64,000 bases of DNA from Oceanimonas sp. GK1 (GTDB taxonomy: Bacteria > Pseudomonadota > Gammaproteobacteria > Enterobacterales > Aeromonadaceae). Each line of letters starts with the position of its first letter. The stretch's first letter is position 1. The stretch is taken from positions 2,249,001 through 2,313,000 of the forward strand of contig NC_016745.1 of NCBI RefSeq assembly GCF_000243075.1. Reading direction: 5' to 3'. Shown one piece after another: positions 44,018 to 52,715 of the stretch. A model generated the notes under the pieces. That model saw only the letters and a list, made by a program, of their open reading frames with translations. It was not told where the DNA came from and did no database searches. The position numbers and the translations under genes were made by a program.

Positions 44018-44846
44018 TATTTAAAGCTTCAATCTTTGGATATATAATTGACGATGAGCTAACAAAATCATCTGCTTTATGCCGAGAAAGCGCCGCCTCT
44101 AAAAAACAAATGAACGGTGAAAGGTTTTCATCACTATCCCATATTGGTTTTCTTTCCTCTATGTAAAAAACAGCGTCACTCTCTATTTTATTGACAAGCT
44201 CATCTATATTCCAATCAGACTTGGCATAACTAACAATTGATTCCACAGTAGAAAAATTTAGAGCATAGAATGGAAACCAATTTTGTCTTAATATACCATC
44301 CCAAGCTGAAGCAGATATTTTATGGATAGACCCAAACGATAGGTAGGAAAGATATGACCCTAGAAGCTTTTCTACATCGTACTCAATTTTTCTATCCAAT
44401 TGATCATCTAGTGGTGAAAAGTCAAATATATAAGCCTTATCCCAGCCAAGTGATAGTATGCAAAGGTAGGCCTGATCTTCAGAAAACTCAATACCACTTA
44501 ACTGTATGCGTTCAAAACCTGAAATATCATCCTTTCTGAGAGTTTGTCCTTTTTCAACCTTTTTTGCTTTAACGAATGCCAGCCCATAAACTTCAACTTC
44601 ATTAATATATACCTTGGCCTTCAAGTCTTTAGAAATTAGCACAACCATAGTTTTTATATCGCTGGGCTGAAAATCCTCCTCAAGCATAGACAAGATGGTC
44701 TGGGGAAAGCCATTAAGATATTTTAGATGAAGATCACCATCTTCTGTTGAGGTTGCACCAGAGACCTGAACCTGAACTTTTTCACCCTCTTTTGCGGCTG
44801 AGACGGAATAGCCTGCAATTCTCTCTTTTAACTGAACCTCATACAT
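44018..44846 (-). pseudogene. 5' part of an IS-split cassette gene (unknown protein)
   Basis: The first 276 codons of a gene interrupted by IS630 at 44017/44018; the frame now runs only two codons into the element before a stop. Rejoined with 42511-42880 it gives 398 codons. The N-terminal part (MYEVQLKERIAGYSVSAAKEGEKVQVQVSG, DIKTMVVLISKDLKAKVYINEVEVYGLAFVKA) looks beta-rich; the middle is mixed. I do not recognise the family. AGGGATG precedes ATG 44846, which lies 35 bases after attC site 5. A truncated protein of 277 residues may still be made. Confidence 0.75.
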
Positions 44847-44880
44847 GCAACATCATCCCTAGAAAACTATCGAGTTGATC

Positions 44881-45000
44881 TTCTAACGCCTTACTCAGGC
44901 GCACATTTTGTGTAGTGTTTTTTGTGCAAAAATTGGAGCTTGCGACCCGTGCACAAAAAACGGCGTAGCAAAATGTGTCGCTTGAAGTAACTTGTTATAT
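44881..45000 (-). repeat. attC site 5
   Basis: Minus strand ATATAAC...GTTAGAA, 120 bases. Outer arms TTACT/AGTAA and ACATTTTG/CAAAATGT pair, and an inner hairpin TTTTTTGTGCA/TGCACAAAAAA extends the structure, a long variant of the attC fold similar in size to Vibrio repeats. The stop of the upstream cassette gene lies in the R'' core. Confidence 0.85.
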
Positions 45001-45606
45001 GGCTGGCTGATATGCCGCACAAGCATCAAAGCTTAGGTCTATATCCAGTGCGCTTAAAACAGAATCTTGTACGTCCGCTGGAATTTTATCAATTTTAATA
45101 AAACGACTTTTATGCTCTGCCATATTCAGGGATAAATGATATAGAGCGCATAATACCGAGATACAATACTTCATTGTTTGAAGGTTAATTTTCTCTTCAC
45201 TTACCTGCTGCATCAGAGAAGAAATACAAACCTCAATGTTTTTGCATAAATGTCGTATTGTTTTAATACCTTGCACCTGTGCTGAAGTCAGCTCACCAAG
45301 AGATTTTTCAATATGAGCATCCAGCACAATCGTGCTAGGAGCTTTGGGAATAGACAAGCCATCCCACATTGAGTCAGCTTGAATCCCCTTTTCTATACGC
45401 CAACCTCTGTAGTAGGTATCTTGAAGCATGGAAAGAGCACTTGAACACTCCTCCTGCAAACTAGCTAATTCAATGTATAAGCGACTCAAGGCCTTTTGTG
45501 ACTCAAAGCTATGCTTTTTTTCTTCAATTTTCTCAGTTACAAGAACCGTTGCACAAACACCTGTGAGTGCCGCAACAACACCGCCAATAAATGATGCTAA
45601 ATCCAC
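44995..45606 (-). CDS. Unknown cassette protein with N-terminal membrane anchor
   Basis: A 203-residue protein starting at GTG 45606 (GGGAG seven bases upstream) with a single N-terminal helix (DLASFIGGVVAALTGVCATVLVT) followed by a long, charged, mostly helical cytoplasmic part that includes TSAQVQGIKTIRHLCKNIEVCISSLMQQ. The longer frame upstream lacks a ribosome site and would cross the core site at 45625. The family is not recognised. It is the first cassette of the array as seen from the 5' side. Confidence 0.65.
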   Translation of the reverse strand: MDLASFIGGVVAALTGVCATVLVTEKIEEKKHSFESQKALSRLYIELASLQEECSSALSMLQDTYYRGWRIEKGIQADSMWDGLSIPKAPSTIVLDAHIEKSLGELTSAQVQGIKTIRHLCKNIEVCISSLMQQVSEEKINLQTMKYCISVLCALYHLSLNMAEHKSRFIKIDKIPADVQDSVLSALDIDLSFDACAAYQPAI

Positions 45607-45624
45607 TGAACACTCCCTAAAGCC

Positions 45625-45631
45625 ATATAAC
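45625..45631 (-). repeat. R'-like core site before the first cassette
   Basis: GTTATAT on the minus strand matches the core at which cassettes join (GTTRRRY type). No complete attC fold lies upstream, so it may be the remains of an attI or of a decayed attC. A perfect TATAAT (45634-45639 on the minus strand) overlaps the adjacent bases and could drive the first cassettes, though no -35 is evident. Confidence 0.4.
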
Positions 45632-46097
45632 ATTATAATAATGAGCATGCTCATATTTCTTCATACACACCCACTCAATTCTCACTCATAAGCTTTTGAT
45701 AATATAAAGATTTTCACCCATCTCATCTATGTTGCCATGAGCAAAAACACGCATGCTCGTTATCAACATTTGCTTGCGCATTATCCACAGTCCCCTGTCG
45801 TAACTTACTCAGTTCATGGGCGTTTTTTTCGCCCGCTTTGTTGTACACGAGCATGGCCAGAGTGATAGTGCGCACGGTGCCGGCTTGCTCGGCAATATGC
45901 TGTATGCTGTATGCTGTATAAAACATCAGTTATTTGCTTTGGCACGCTACCGCCCGAGTCTTACGGGCGACCGGGCCTCTTCGCTTGGGCTGAAATGAAG
46001 GGTTATTGTGCCTGCGGGGGTGAAGAATTCAAACGGAACTTTCGCATAACGGGGGTTTTGCGTGGCGTTTTGGTGAAAGTGGCGTGGTTGGTGGGAT
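45632..46097. other. Non-coding stretch between the cassette array and mukB
   Basis: No gene is convincing here. The segment holds a perfect palindrome ATGAGCATGCTCAT (45639-45652), the DnaA-box-like TTATCAACA (45760-45768) and TTATCCACA (45781-45789), a GGGCG-T7-CGCCC hairpin near 45818, and three tandem copies of a seven-base unit GCTGTAT (about 45900-45919) merging into a near LexA box (CTGTATAAAACATCAG, 45914-45929). A 67-codon minus frame (45723-45926) looks partly protein-like but has no ribosome site and may be a gene remnant. Confidence 0.5.
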
Positions 46098-46124
46098 GGA
46101 TTCCGGCTCGAAGGCCGGAATGAC
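46098..46124 (+). repeat. REP-like palindrome, copy A
   Basis: GGATTCCGGCTC, a three-base loop and GGCCGGAATGAC, an imperfect palindrome repeated in several intergenic regions of this window (46206, 55282, 56346 inverted, variant at 767). Confidence 0.8.
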
Positions 46125-46205
46125 GAGGTGCCGGTCCGGAATAACACAGGTATGAAAACGCCCGCGGCTGCGGGCGTTTTGGGTTGGGTTGGTGCTGTCT
46201 GGTCT

Positions 46206-46232
46206 GGATTCCGGCTCGGGGGCCGGAATGAC
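46206..46232 (+). repeat. REP-like palindrome, copy B
   Basis: Same arms as copy A with a GGG loop, in the same orientation, 108 bases from it. The pair sits just downstream of the mukB stop. Confidence 0.8.
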
Positions 46233-46255
46233 GAAGGCAGGGGTGACGAAAAGAG

Positions 46256-49200
46256 TTACGCCGCCTCCCCCGCAAAGCCGCGCAGGCCCACTACGTGCAC
46301 ATGCTCCTGGTTGCCGTGCACCTTGCGGATCAGCTTGTAGGTGGTGCCTTTTTCCGGGCTGATGTTTTCCGGGGCGGCAATCAGCAGCTGCATGTCCTGG
46401 CGCTCACACAGCTCGAACAAGGTGGCAATGGATCGGGCATCCAGGCGTGCGGCCTCGTCCAGGAACAGCAGGCGGCAGGGCAACACGTCGCGGCCGCGCA
46501 GATGGCGGGCTTCTTCTTCCCAGCTTTGCAGCACCATCAGCAGAATGGCCTGGCCGGTGCCAATGGCCTCGCCGGTAGAGAGGGCGCCGCTTTCGGCCCG
46601 CAGCCAGCCGTCGGCGCCGCGCTGCACTTCAATGTCCAGCTCCAGGTAGTTACGGTAGTCCAGCAGTGCCTGGCCCAGCACCTGCGGGCTGCGATCGCCG
46701 CGCTCCAGCTCGGGGTTCAGCCGCTGATACAGCTTGCCCATGGCTTCAGAGAAGCTGAGCTCCTTGCTGCTGAACAAGTCCTGATGGCGGCCTTCGGGGT
46801 CGCTTAACGCATCCAGCAGGCGCTGATAGGTGTCGCGAATGTTCACGTTCAGGCGCACCCCGGCCACCAGACCAAAGCGAATGTTCTGCAGGCCCTGGTT
46901 AAGCTGGCGAATACGGGTCTGCTCGCGGCGAATGATGGTGTTGATCTTGGCCGCCACTTCCACGGACGACAGCGACAGCTGGCCTTCCCGCACCGTGAGC
47001 TCGTCGGCCAGGCGCGCCAGCTCCACTTCCATTTCTTCCAGTGCTTCCACCGGATCGTCGGCGCGAATAATGTCGTGACGAATGCGTGCCTTGAGGTGAC
47101 GGAACACCAGAATGTAGAACTGCACCTTTTGCAATGTGTTGCGGTTGCCCTCGCTAAGGCGCAGGGCGTCGCGCAGCTCTTCATCGTGCTCCACCGCCAC
47201 CCGCAGGGTACCGAGCGCCTTGTCGGACATGGAGCGCAGCTCGTCGGCATCCAGGTAGGCCAGTTCGGGCCGCTTGAGCCGGCGCTCCACATCGTGCTCC
47301 CGGGCCAGCCGCTCTACCCTGGACCAGTTGGCCTTGTGAGCCACCAGCGCCTTGCGGGCGGCAAAGTAGCCCTGGCCGTCTTTCGACAGGCGCTGGCTGA
47401 GAGAGTCAATTTCCCGCTTGGTCACCTGGCGCTGGGCCTCGGTCTGGCTGCGCTTGTTGCGGGTTTGCACCAGCTCGTTTTCCACCTCACGTTTGGCGTC
47501 CCGAGCTTTTTGCTCCATGTCGTCGGCAAGGGTAATGCCCAGGGCCGAAAGCTCCTCGCGGAATTCCCCAAGGGTGCGGTTGCGGGCATCGCGGCCGGTT
47601 ACCAGGGCGGTGCGCGCCTGCAGGGCATCACTCACCCGGCCGGCAAGCTGCTCGGCGCGCAGGCCGGCCTTGCGGCGGGCTTCTTCAGCCTGGGCCAGCT
47701 TGGCCTTGAGGCTGTCGTTCATGGCGGAGCTTTGGCTCAGTAGTTGCTCGGCATCGGCATAGGCCAGGTGCGGCAACCGGGCCACCAGCTGGTTCAGGGC
47801 ATAGGTGCGGGCACGGGCCTCGGTCAACTCGCTTTCGGCCTGCTCGGTGGCGGCCTTCAAGGCATCAACACCGGCGGGATCCTGGCGCAGCACCTGCACC
47901 TGCTCCGCCAGCCGGCCCAGGCGCTGGCCGTGGGCGGCCATAAAGTTGCGGGCATCATTCAGTTTGTCGGCTTCGACTTTGGCGCTTTGCAGCCGCTCGG
48001 CCACGCCGTCGTCGGCCAGCAGCGAGGCCAGCGGCAGCAGCTTGTGCAGCAGGCCCTGCTGCTCCCGCAGGCTGTCCACCTTGCTGGCCCATTGGGCGCG
48101 CTGCTCGGCAAGCGCCACCCGCTCCTGCTCCAGCGCTTGTTGCTGTTCGGCCAGCTCCGCCAGCAGCTCTTCAGGGCTGGGGGCAAAGGCCTGTTGCAGG
48201 CCGTCACCGACAAAGTCGCTCAGCTGATGATAGAGCCGGCTGTGCTTCTGCTGGGCAAAGGCGGCCTCGGCGTAGCGGGCGCTCTCACCTTCAAGCTCTT
48301 CACGCAGCTTGTCCACCTGGGCTTCGCGGGCGGCACGGCCAAACAGCGGCACGGCGGGAAAACGGGAATAACGCAGCTGGCGCTCGCCGTTTTGCACATA
48401 CACGGCCCGCTCCAGCTCGGTAGCCTGCAGCAAGTCTTCGTCAAAGGCGTCGGGGTTACCCTGTATGAGATACACATCGGGCGGGCAGCTTTCCAGCGCC
48501 TGCAGTTTTTCCAGGGCGGCTTCCGGGTCGGCCACCACAATGGCATTGCGGGCCGGGCCGTACAGCGCCTCGTAGTAAGGGGCGTCTTCCACGGCGATGT
48601 CGTCGTACACTTCGCACAGCAAAGTGCCGCCCAGGTGTTCGCACAAAGACACCAGCTCGGGCGAGGCATCGCTGCCGCCGCTCAGCACGCGAATGTGCTG
48701 CTCCAGCCGCTGTTTGGCGGCCAGCGCATTTTGTTTGGTCTGCTCGGCCTGGTGCTCGTCGCGCAGGGCCTGCTGCATGGCGGCGGTAATTTCGCTGCTG
48801 TCGGCAAGCGGCTGGTTTGAAAGCTCCCGCAGCCGCTCCAGCGCCTGCTGGGCCTTGTGCCAGGCCGGGGCCTGGGCTTTCAACTCCTTGATGCGCGGCG
48901 CCAGCTGGCCTTCGGCGGACTGCAGCTGACGCTGGGCCTCGGTGCACTCGGCCAGTTGCTCTTCCGCCTCGGCCTTTTGCTCGTCCAGCTCCGCCAGTTG
49001 CAGCTCGAGATCGTCTTCGTTGTGCACACGGCGATTGTGGCGGGCCAGCTCCCCTTGCAGCTCGCGCACCTTGTGCAGCCGGGCCTCGGCCTGCTCGGCG
49101 TCTTTCAGGCTGCGGCGAATGCCCTCTTCCCGGCCGAGCAGGCTCTGATGCTCCCGGCCTTGTTCAATCAGCTGGGTGGCGCGGCTAAAGGCGGCGGCGC

Positions 49201-50671
49201 GGTCCACGGGGCCGGCCACGGCTTCAAGCAAGGCCAGCGCCTGGTCATACTGGGCGCGGGCCGCCTCGGCCAGCGAGAGCTGCTGGCGTTGCTCCAGCAC
49301 GGTTTGGGTCAGCTCCTGCTCGCGCGCCTGATGACGCAGCTCTTCTTCCTTGGCCTGCTCGGGCTCAAGGTTCGGCAGCTCGCAGCGGGCACGCACGTCT
49401 TCCAGCGCCTGGCGAGCCTGGCGATACTGAATGGCCCGGGTCTGCTGGGTGTCGAGCGCCTGCTGGTAATCCGCCAGCTGGCTTTTCAGGCTGTCTACCT
49501 CGGCGTCGGCCTCGGTGCGGGCGTCTTGCGCTTCCTGGTGTTCGTCCTGCAGCTCCGCCAGCATTTCTTCCTGCATGGCGAGCTTTTCTTCCAGCTCGTC
49601 CAGCTCCAGCTGGTAAGCCTGAATTTTTTCATTGAGCTTGACCCCGCTCAGCACTTTGGCCAAATGCTCAGAGGCGATATCCAGCTCCTGGGCCAGCATG
49701 CGCTCCCTGGCCTGCAGGTGCTCGTGTTCATCGGCCAGATAAATCAGCCGGGCCTTTTCTTCGGCCAGAATGCGCCGCTCTTCCGCCAGGGCCTTGCGGG
49801 CCGAGAGGGCGAGATCCGACAGCCGCTGCTTTTCGGCACTGTTGCGCACATAGTCGGCGGCGGCATAGTGGGTGGTTTCGGTAATCAACTGGCGGAACAA
49901 ATCCCGCTGGCGCTGGGTTTCGCGAATGGACTCCAGGGTGCGGCGGTTTTCAAAAATCGCCGCCTCCATGTCGGTAAAGGCCTTGCGAATGCCGGCGTTC
50001 TCGGGCAGCAGATAGTCTTTCAGGCTGCGGCTGATGGTGCTGGAAATACCGCCATACAGCGAGGCTTCGATCAGGCGATAAAACTTCACCCGGTCGCGCT
50101 GGTCTTTCAGCTTGCGCGGGGTCACGCCCATGTCGAACAAAAAGTTGTGATACTCGCTCACTGTATTAAAGCGGGCAAAGCGCAGGCCGGCATTCGTGGC
50201 GGCGGCCTTCAGCTCGTTGAGCGAGCGCACCTGGCCGCGGCCATCGTCCAGGCGGCTCAGCAACAGCTCGGTGGGAGCCGCGCCCTCGGCCAGGCTTTGC
50301 AGGGCAAAGGGCACCATGTTGACCTTGTTGTCCCGGTTGGCCACCTGCTCCAGGTGCACGCCAAACCAGACCCGCTCCTGCTGGGAGGTGGTCACCTCAA
50401 TCAGCGAATAGCAGTGGCCCCGTTGCAGCTTGCCATACAGGCCCTTGTCGCGGCTGCCCGACTGGCTGCCCGCTTCCGTGGTGTTGCGAAAGTGCAGCAG
50501 GCTGAGATCGGGAATAAGTGCTGCTATAAAGGCCGCCATGGTGGTGGACTTGCCGGCGCCGTTGCCGCCGGACAGGGTGGTTACCAGCTGGTCCAGGTCA
50601 AAGGTGCGGGCGAAAAAGCCGTTCCAGTTGACCATGGTCAGGGATTGAAACTTGCCTCGGGACACACTCAC
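46256..50671 (-). CDS. mukB: MukB, SMC-like chromosome partition ATPase
   Basis: A 1,471-residue SMC-like protein (E. coli 1,486) that with MukE and MukF extrudes DNA loops and organises the chromosome. Walker A is GGNGAGKSTTMAAF near residue 35; two very long coiled coils flank a hinge (about 630-780, with LCEVYDDIAVEDAPYYEALYGPARNAIVV); the C-terminal head has the signature LSTGEAIGTGQAILLMV and Walker B RLLFLDEAARLD. The GTG start overlaps the mukE stop (GTGA). It ends the cmoM-mukF-mukE-mukB operon. In E. coli MukBEF is displaced from the terminus by MatP; tus nearby fits a terminus-proximal location. Confidence 0.97.
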   Translation of the reverse strand: MSVSRGKFQSLTMVNWNGFFARTFDLDQLVTTLSGGNGAGKSTTMAAFIAALIPDLSLLHFRNTTEAGSQSGSRDKGLYGKLQRGHCYSLIEVTTSQQERVWFGVHLEQVANRDNKVNMVPFALQSLAEGAAPTELLLSRLDDGRGQVRSLNELKAAATNAGLRFARFNTVSEYHNFLFDMGVTPRKLKDQRDRVKFYRLIEASLYGGISSTISRSLKDYLLPENAGIRKAFTDMEAAIFENRRTLESIRETQRQRDLFRQLITETTHYAAADYVRNSAEKQRLSDLALSARKALAEERRILAEEKARLIYLADEHEHLQARERMLAQELDIASEHLAKVLSGVKLNEKIQAYQLELDELEEKLAMQEEMLAELQDEHQEAQDARTEADAEVDSLKSQLADYQQALDTQQTRAIQYRQARQALEDVRARCELPNLEPEQAKEEELRHQAREQELTQTVLEQRQQLSLAEAARAQYDQALALLEAVAGPVDRAAAFSRATQLIEQGREHQSLLGREEGIRRSLKDAEQAEARLHKVRELQGELARHNRRVHNEDDLELQLAELDEQKAEAEEQLAECTEAQRQLQSAEGQLAPRIKELKAQAPAWHKAQQALERLRELSNQPLADSSEITAAMQQALRDEHQAEQTKQNALAAKQRLEQHIRVLSGGSDASPELVSLCEHLGGTLLCEVYDDIAVEDAPYYEALYGPARNAIVVADPEAALEKLQALESCPPDVYLIQGNPDAFDEDLLQATELERAVYVQNGERQLRYSRFPAVPLFGRAAREAQVDKLREELEGESARYAEAAFAQQKHSRLYHQLSDFVGDGLQQAFAPSPEELLAELAEQQQALEQERVALAEQRAQWASKVDSLREQQGLLHKLLPLASLLADDGVAERLQSAKVEADKLNDARNFMAAHGQRLGRLAEQVQVLRQDPAGVDALKAATEQAESELTEARARTYALNQLVARLPHLAYADAEQLLSQSSAMNDSLKAKLAQAEEARRKAGLRAEQLAGRVSDALQARTALVTGRDARNRTLGEFREELSALGITLADDMEQKARDAKREVENELVQTRNKRSQTEAQRQVTKREIDSLSQRLSKDGQGYFAARKALVAHKANWSRVERLAREHDVERRLKRPELAYLDADELRSMSDKALGTLRVAVEHDEELRDALRLSEGNRNTLQKVQFYILVFRHLKARIRHDIIRADDPVEALEEMEVELARLADELTVREGQLSLSSVEVAAKINTIIRREQTRIRQLNQGLQNIRFGLVAGVRLNVNIRDTYQRLLDALSDPEGRHQDLFSSKELSFSEAMGKLYQRLNPELERGDRSPQVLGQALLDYRNYLELDIEVQRGADGWLRAESGALSTGEAIGTGQAILLMVLQSWEEEARHLRGRDVLPCRLLFLDEAARLDARSIATLFELCERQDMQLLIAAPENISPEKGTTYKLIRKVHGNQEHVHVVGLRGFAGEAA

Positions 50672-51354
50672 TGCTCGTTCTCCTGCTCGTCCTGCGGTTC
50701 ATTGGCGGTGGTATCAGCACCGGCCACGGCTTCGCCTTCCTTAATCATGCGCAGCTGCAGCTCGCGGGGGTCTTCATCGCTGCGCACGTCGGCGGCAAAG
50801 CGGAACACCGCTTCGGTAATACGGAATTTGTCCTGGCTGCCCACGCTGCTCACCATGCCCATGCGCTTCAACCGGCGAATGGCGCTTTTGAGCTTGTCGG
50901 CCAGCTTGCGCTTGTCGAGATCACTGCCGCCGGCGCGCTGATTGACCATGCGCAGCAGCGCCTGCTCGTTGGACAGGGTTAAAATCTCTTCCTGCAAGTC
51001 TTCAACGGAAAACACCCCTTCGTTGATGAGGCGGTCCGGGCTCAGGTAGAGGTAGCACAGCACCTTGCCCACCAGCATTTCCAGCTCGGAGAGAATGGAG
51101 GTGCCCAGCTCGCTGGTGGAGCGTGGTCGCAGGTAATAAAAGCCCTCGGGGGCGCGCACCAGCTCGGCCTGGTAGCGCTGATAAAAGGCGTCCAGCTCTG
51201 AGTAATACTCCTGCAGCAGCGAATGCTGCTCCAGCTCGTCGGCGGTAATGTGCCGGCCCGAGCGCAGCTGGTTGTCGAGGGCCGGAAACAGCGGATTGGC
51301 AATGGCCTGCACCAGTCTTGAGTCCAGAGCCTGATCAGTATTGGTCGATAACAT
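50668..51354 (-). CDS. mukE: MukE, condensin subunit
   Basis: A 228-residue winged-helix (KITE) subunit that bridges MukF and the MukB heads. Recognisable blocks are ANPLFPALDNQLRSGRHI, the YYLRPRSTSELG segment and LSNEQALLRMVNQRAGGSDLD. The acidic C-terminal tail (NEPQDEQENEQ) is typical. ATG at 51354 is inside the end of mukF (20-base overlap) with AAGG eight bases upstream, so it is coupled to mukF; the frame continues upstream inside mukF but is not used. Confidence 0.95.
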   Translation of the reverse strand: MLSTNTDQALDSRLVQAIANPLFPALDNQLRSGRHITADELEQHSLLQEYYSELDAFYQRYQAELVRAPEGFYYLRPRSTSELGTSILSELEMLVGKVLCYLYLSPDRLINEGVFSVEDLQEEILTLSNEQALLRMVNQRAGGSDLDKRKLADKLKSAIRRLKRMGMVSSVGSQDKFRITEAVFRFAADVRSDEDPRELQLRMIKEGEAVAGADTTANEPQDEQENEQ

Positions 51355-52660
51355 GTGCTTGTACCTTGGCCCCGTGGGCATTAATGGGTTGCCAGTCGGG
51401 CATGGGCGCGCCCGCCAGTTCGCCGTCGGCATGACCGAGCTTCACCGCTTCATCAATCAGCAGGCGCGCAATGTCAAAGTGCTGGTAATGGGGGTAATCG
51501 TTGAGGTAATCCCGCAGCACCCCGGCCAGGTCCAATGGCTTGCCGGCAACGGAAAACACCTCCAGGTGCTCGCGAATGCGCCCCGAGAGCTCGGCGGCAA
51601 TGTCGGTCATGTCCTGATATTCCAGCGCCACCGGCAGCTCGCCGGTCACTTCCTCGGCGTAGGCGGCCATGGTTTCGTCCCGCAGCTCCAGCAAAGGCAG
51701 GGTCTGGCTCACCCGCAGCCGCCAGTTGTGGCTCTCGAAGTGGCGGATGGACTCCCGCAGCCGCTGGCTGAAGGCACGGTTTTTGTCCATGTCGATGGCG
51801 GTGCGAATAAAGCGGTGTACGTGGCGGTCGTAACGGGACCAGAGCTCGATACACTGGCTGCCCCAGTGAATAATGGCGTCGAGCCGGGCCTGCAGCTGCT
51901 GGCACAACACTGCCACGGCTTCACCCCGCGGGCTTTGCTGCAGCTGCTCTTCAATATTGAGCAGGCTTTGCTGCAGGCCGTGGCCGGCTTTATCGAGAGT
52001 GTCCTGCAATTCACGCAGGGTCACACCGGTTTCCCGCAGCAGCTGTTCGCAGGCGTGAATGGCCTCATGCCAGTTCTTGTTGAGCAGGGCGGCAATGTTG
52101 GCTTTGACCGCGTTTTGCTGCTCGTCCATGGTGCGCTGGGTGTCGTCGATGCGCGCCAGCTGCTCGGCCACGGAATATTTAAGCCGGCCTTCCACGTTCT
52201 GGGCCCAGCCCTGCTCGTTGGGGTTGGCGGCAATGGCCTCGGCCACGCGTTCCAGCTCCTGAGATATGTGCTCCAGCAGCAGCGACAGCTTTATCTGGCT
52301 CACTTCCCGCTGGGCCGCAAAGAACTCCACAATGGCCAGCCCCAGCCGGGTTAAGCGATAGAGGCTTTCGCCCTCGCCGCCATCGCCCTGAAAACGGCTC
52401 AGCAGGCGCTGGCGCACCAGATCGTTAATGGCGTTGTTGGCCCGGCTGGTTTGGGTGTCGGCGGCCTGCTCAAAGCCCTTGCTGACATAGCCAAAGGCGT
52501 GATGCAGCTCGGCCTCGGAAAGCTGCGGCTGCTCGCCGCCCCGGCCAAAGATGTGCACCGCCAGCAAAAAGGCCAGCCGGTCAGGGGGCAGGCTCAGGCC
52601 TAAATTTTCCTCTCTGACCCAGCCGATCCAGTCCGGCAGGGTGCGGGACATTTCCGTCAT
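51335..52660 (-). CDS. mukF: MukF, kleisin of the MukBEF condensin
   Basis: A 441-residue kleisin (E. coli 440) that dimerises through its N-terminal winged-helix domain (LPDWIGWVREENLGLSLPPDRLAFLL) and bridges two MukB heads, with a helical neck (about 120-300) and a C-terminal winged helix (YPHYQHFDIARLLIDEAVKLGHADGEL). ATG at 52660 matches the E. coli N-terminus; the frame extends 26 codons upstream without support. Encoded 55 bases after cmoM. Confidence 0.96.
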   Translation of the reverse strand: MTEMSRTLPDWIGWVREENLGLSLPPDRLAFLLAVHIFGRGGEQPQLSEAELHHAFGYVSKGFEQAADTQTSRANNAINDLVRQRLLSRFQGDGGEGESLYRLTRLGLAIVEFFAAQREVSQIKLSLLLEHISQELERVAEAIAANPNEQGWAQNVEGRLKYSVAEQLARIDDTQRTMDEQQNAVKANIAALLNKNWHEAIHACEQLLRETGVTLRELQDTLDKAGHGLQQSLLNIEEQLQQSPRGEAVAVLCQQLQARLDAIIHWGSQCIELWSRYDRHVHRFIRTAIDMDKNRAFSQRLRESIRHFESHNWRLRVSQTLPLLELRDETMAAYAEEVTGELPVALEYQDMTDIAAELSGRIREHLEVFSVAGKPLDLAGVLRDYLNDYPHYQHFDIARLLIDEAVKLGHADGELAGAPMPDWQPINAHGAKVQAHVIDQY

Positions 52661-52715
52661 GGTGTTGCTCTCTTCACTTTGAATGCCGCCCGGCCAGGCC
52701 CGGCGGCGCGTGTTT

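Larger units (their letters stand above)
39211..45631 (-). mobile_element. Integron gene-cassette array without integrase (CALIN-type)
   Basis: A 6.4-kb AT-rich island between GC-rich core genes. All cargo genes are on the minus strand, and five of the gaps hold attC-like sites in the same orientation with paired R''/R' cores and an internal stem: 39809-39880, 40533-40616, 41490-41554, 42501-42556 and 44881-45000. Their lengths and sequences differ, as in mobile or mixed arrays rather than the uniform repeats of large Vibrio arrays. No tyrosine-recombinase IntI gene is present in the window. The cassette order runs from high to low coordinate. An IS630-family element interrupts one cassette. 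Confidence 0.82.

Noticed and set aside
45625-45765. A possible long attC formed by GTTATAT with TGATAAC further upstream (GAGCATGC/GCATGCTC stem)
   Set aside because: The arms are asymmetrically spaced (0 against 11 bases) and the loop exceeds 80 bases, unlike attC folds.
45760-45789. Two DnaA-box-like sequences suggesting an origin
   Set aside because: Only two boxes, no AT-rich unwinding region and no replication gene nearby; probably chance or a minor site.
45723-45926. A 67-codon minus-strand frame with a protein-like middle (EQAGTVRTITLAMLVYNKAGEKNAHELSKLRQG)
   Set aside because: No ribosome site, low-complexity start within a tandem repeat and no family I recognise; kept only as a possible gene remnant.
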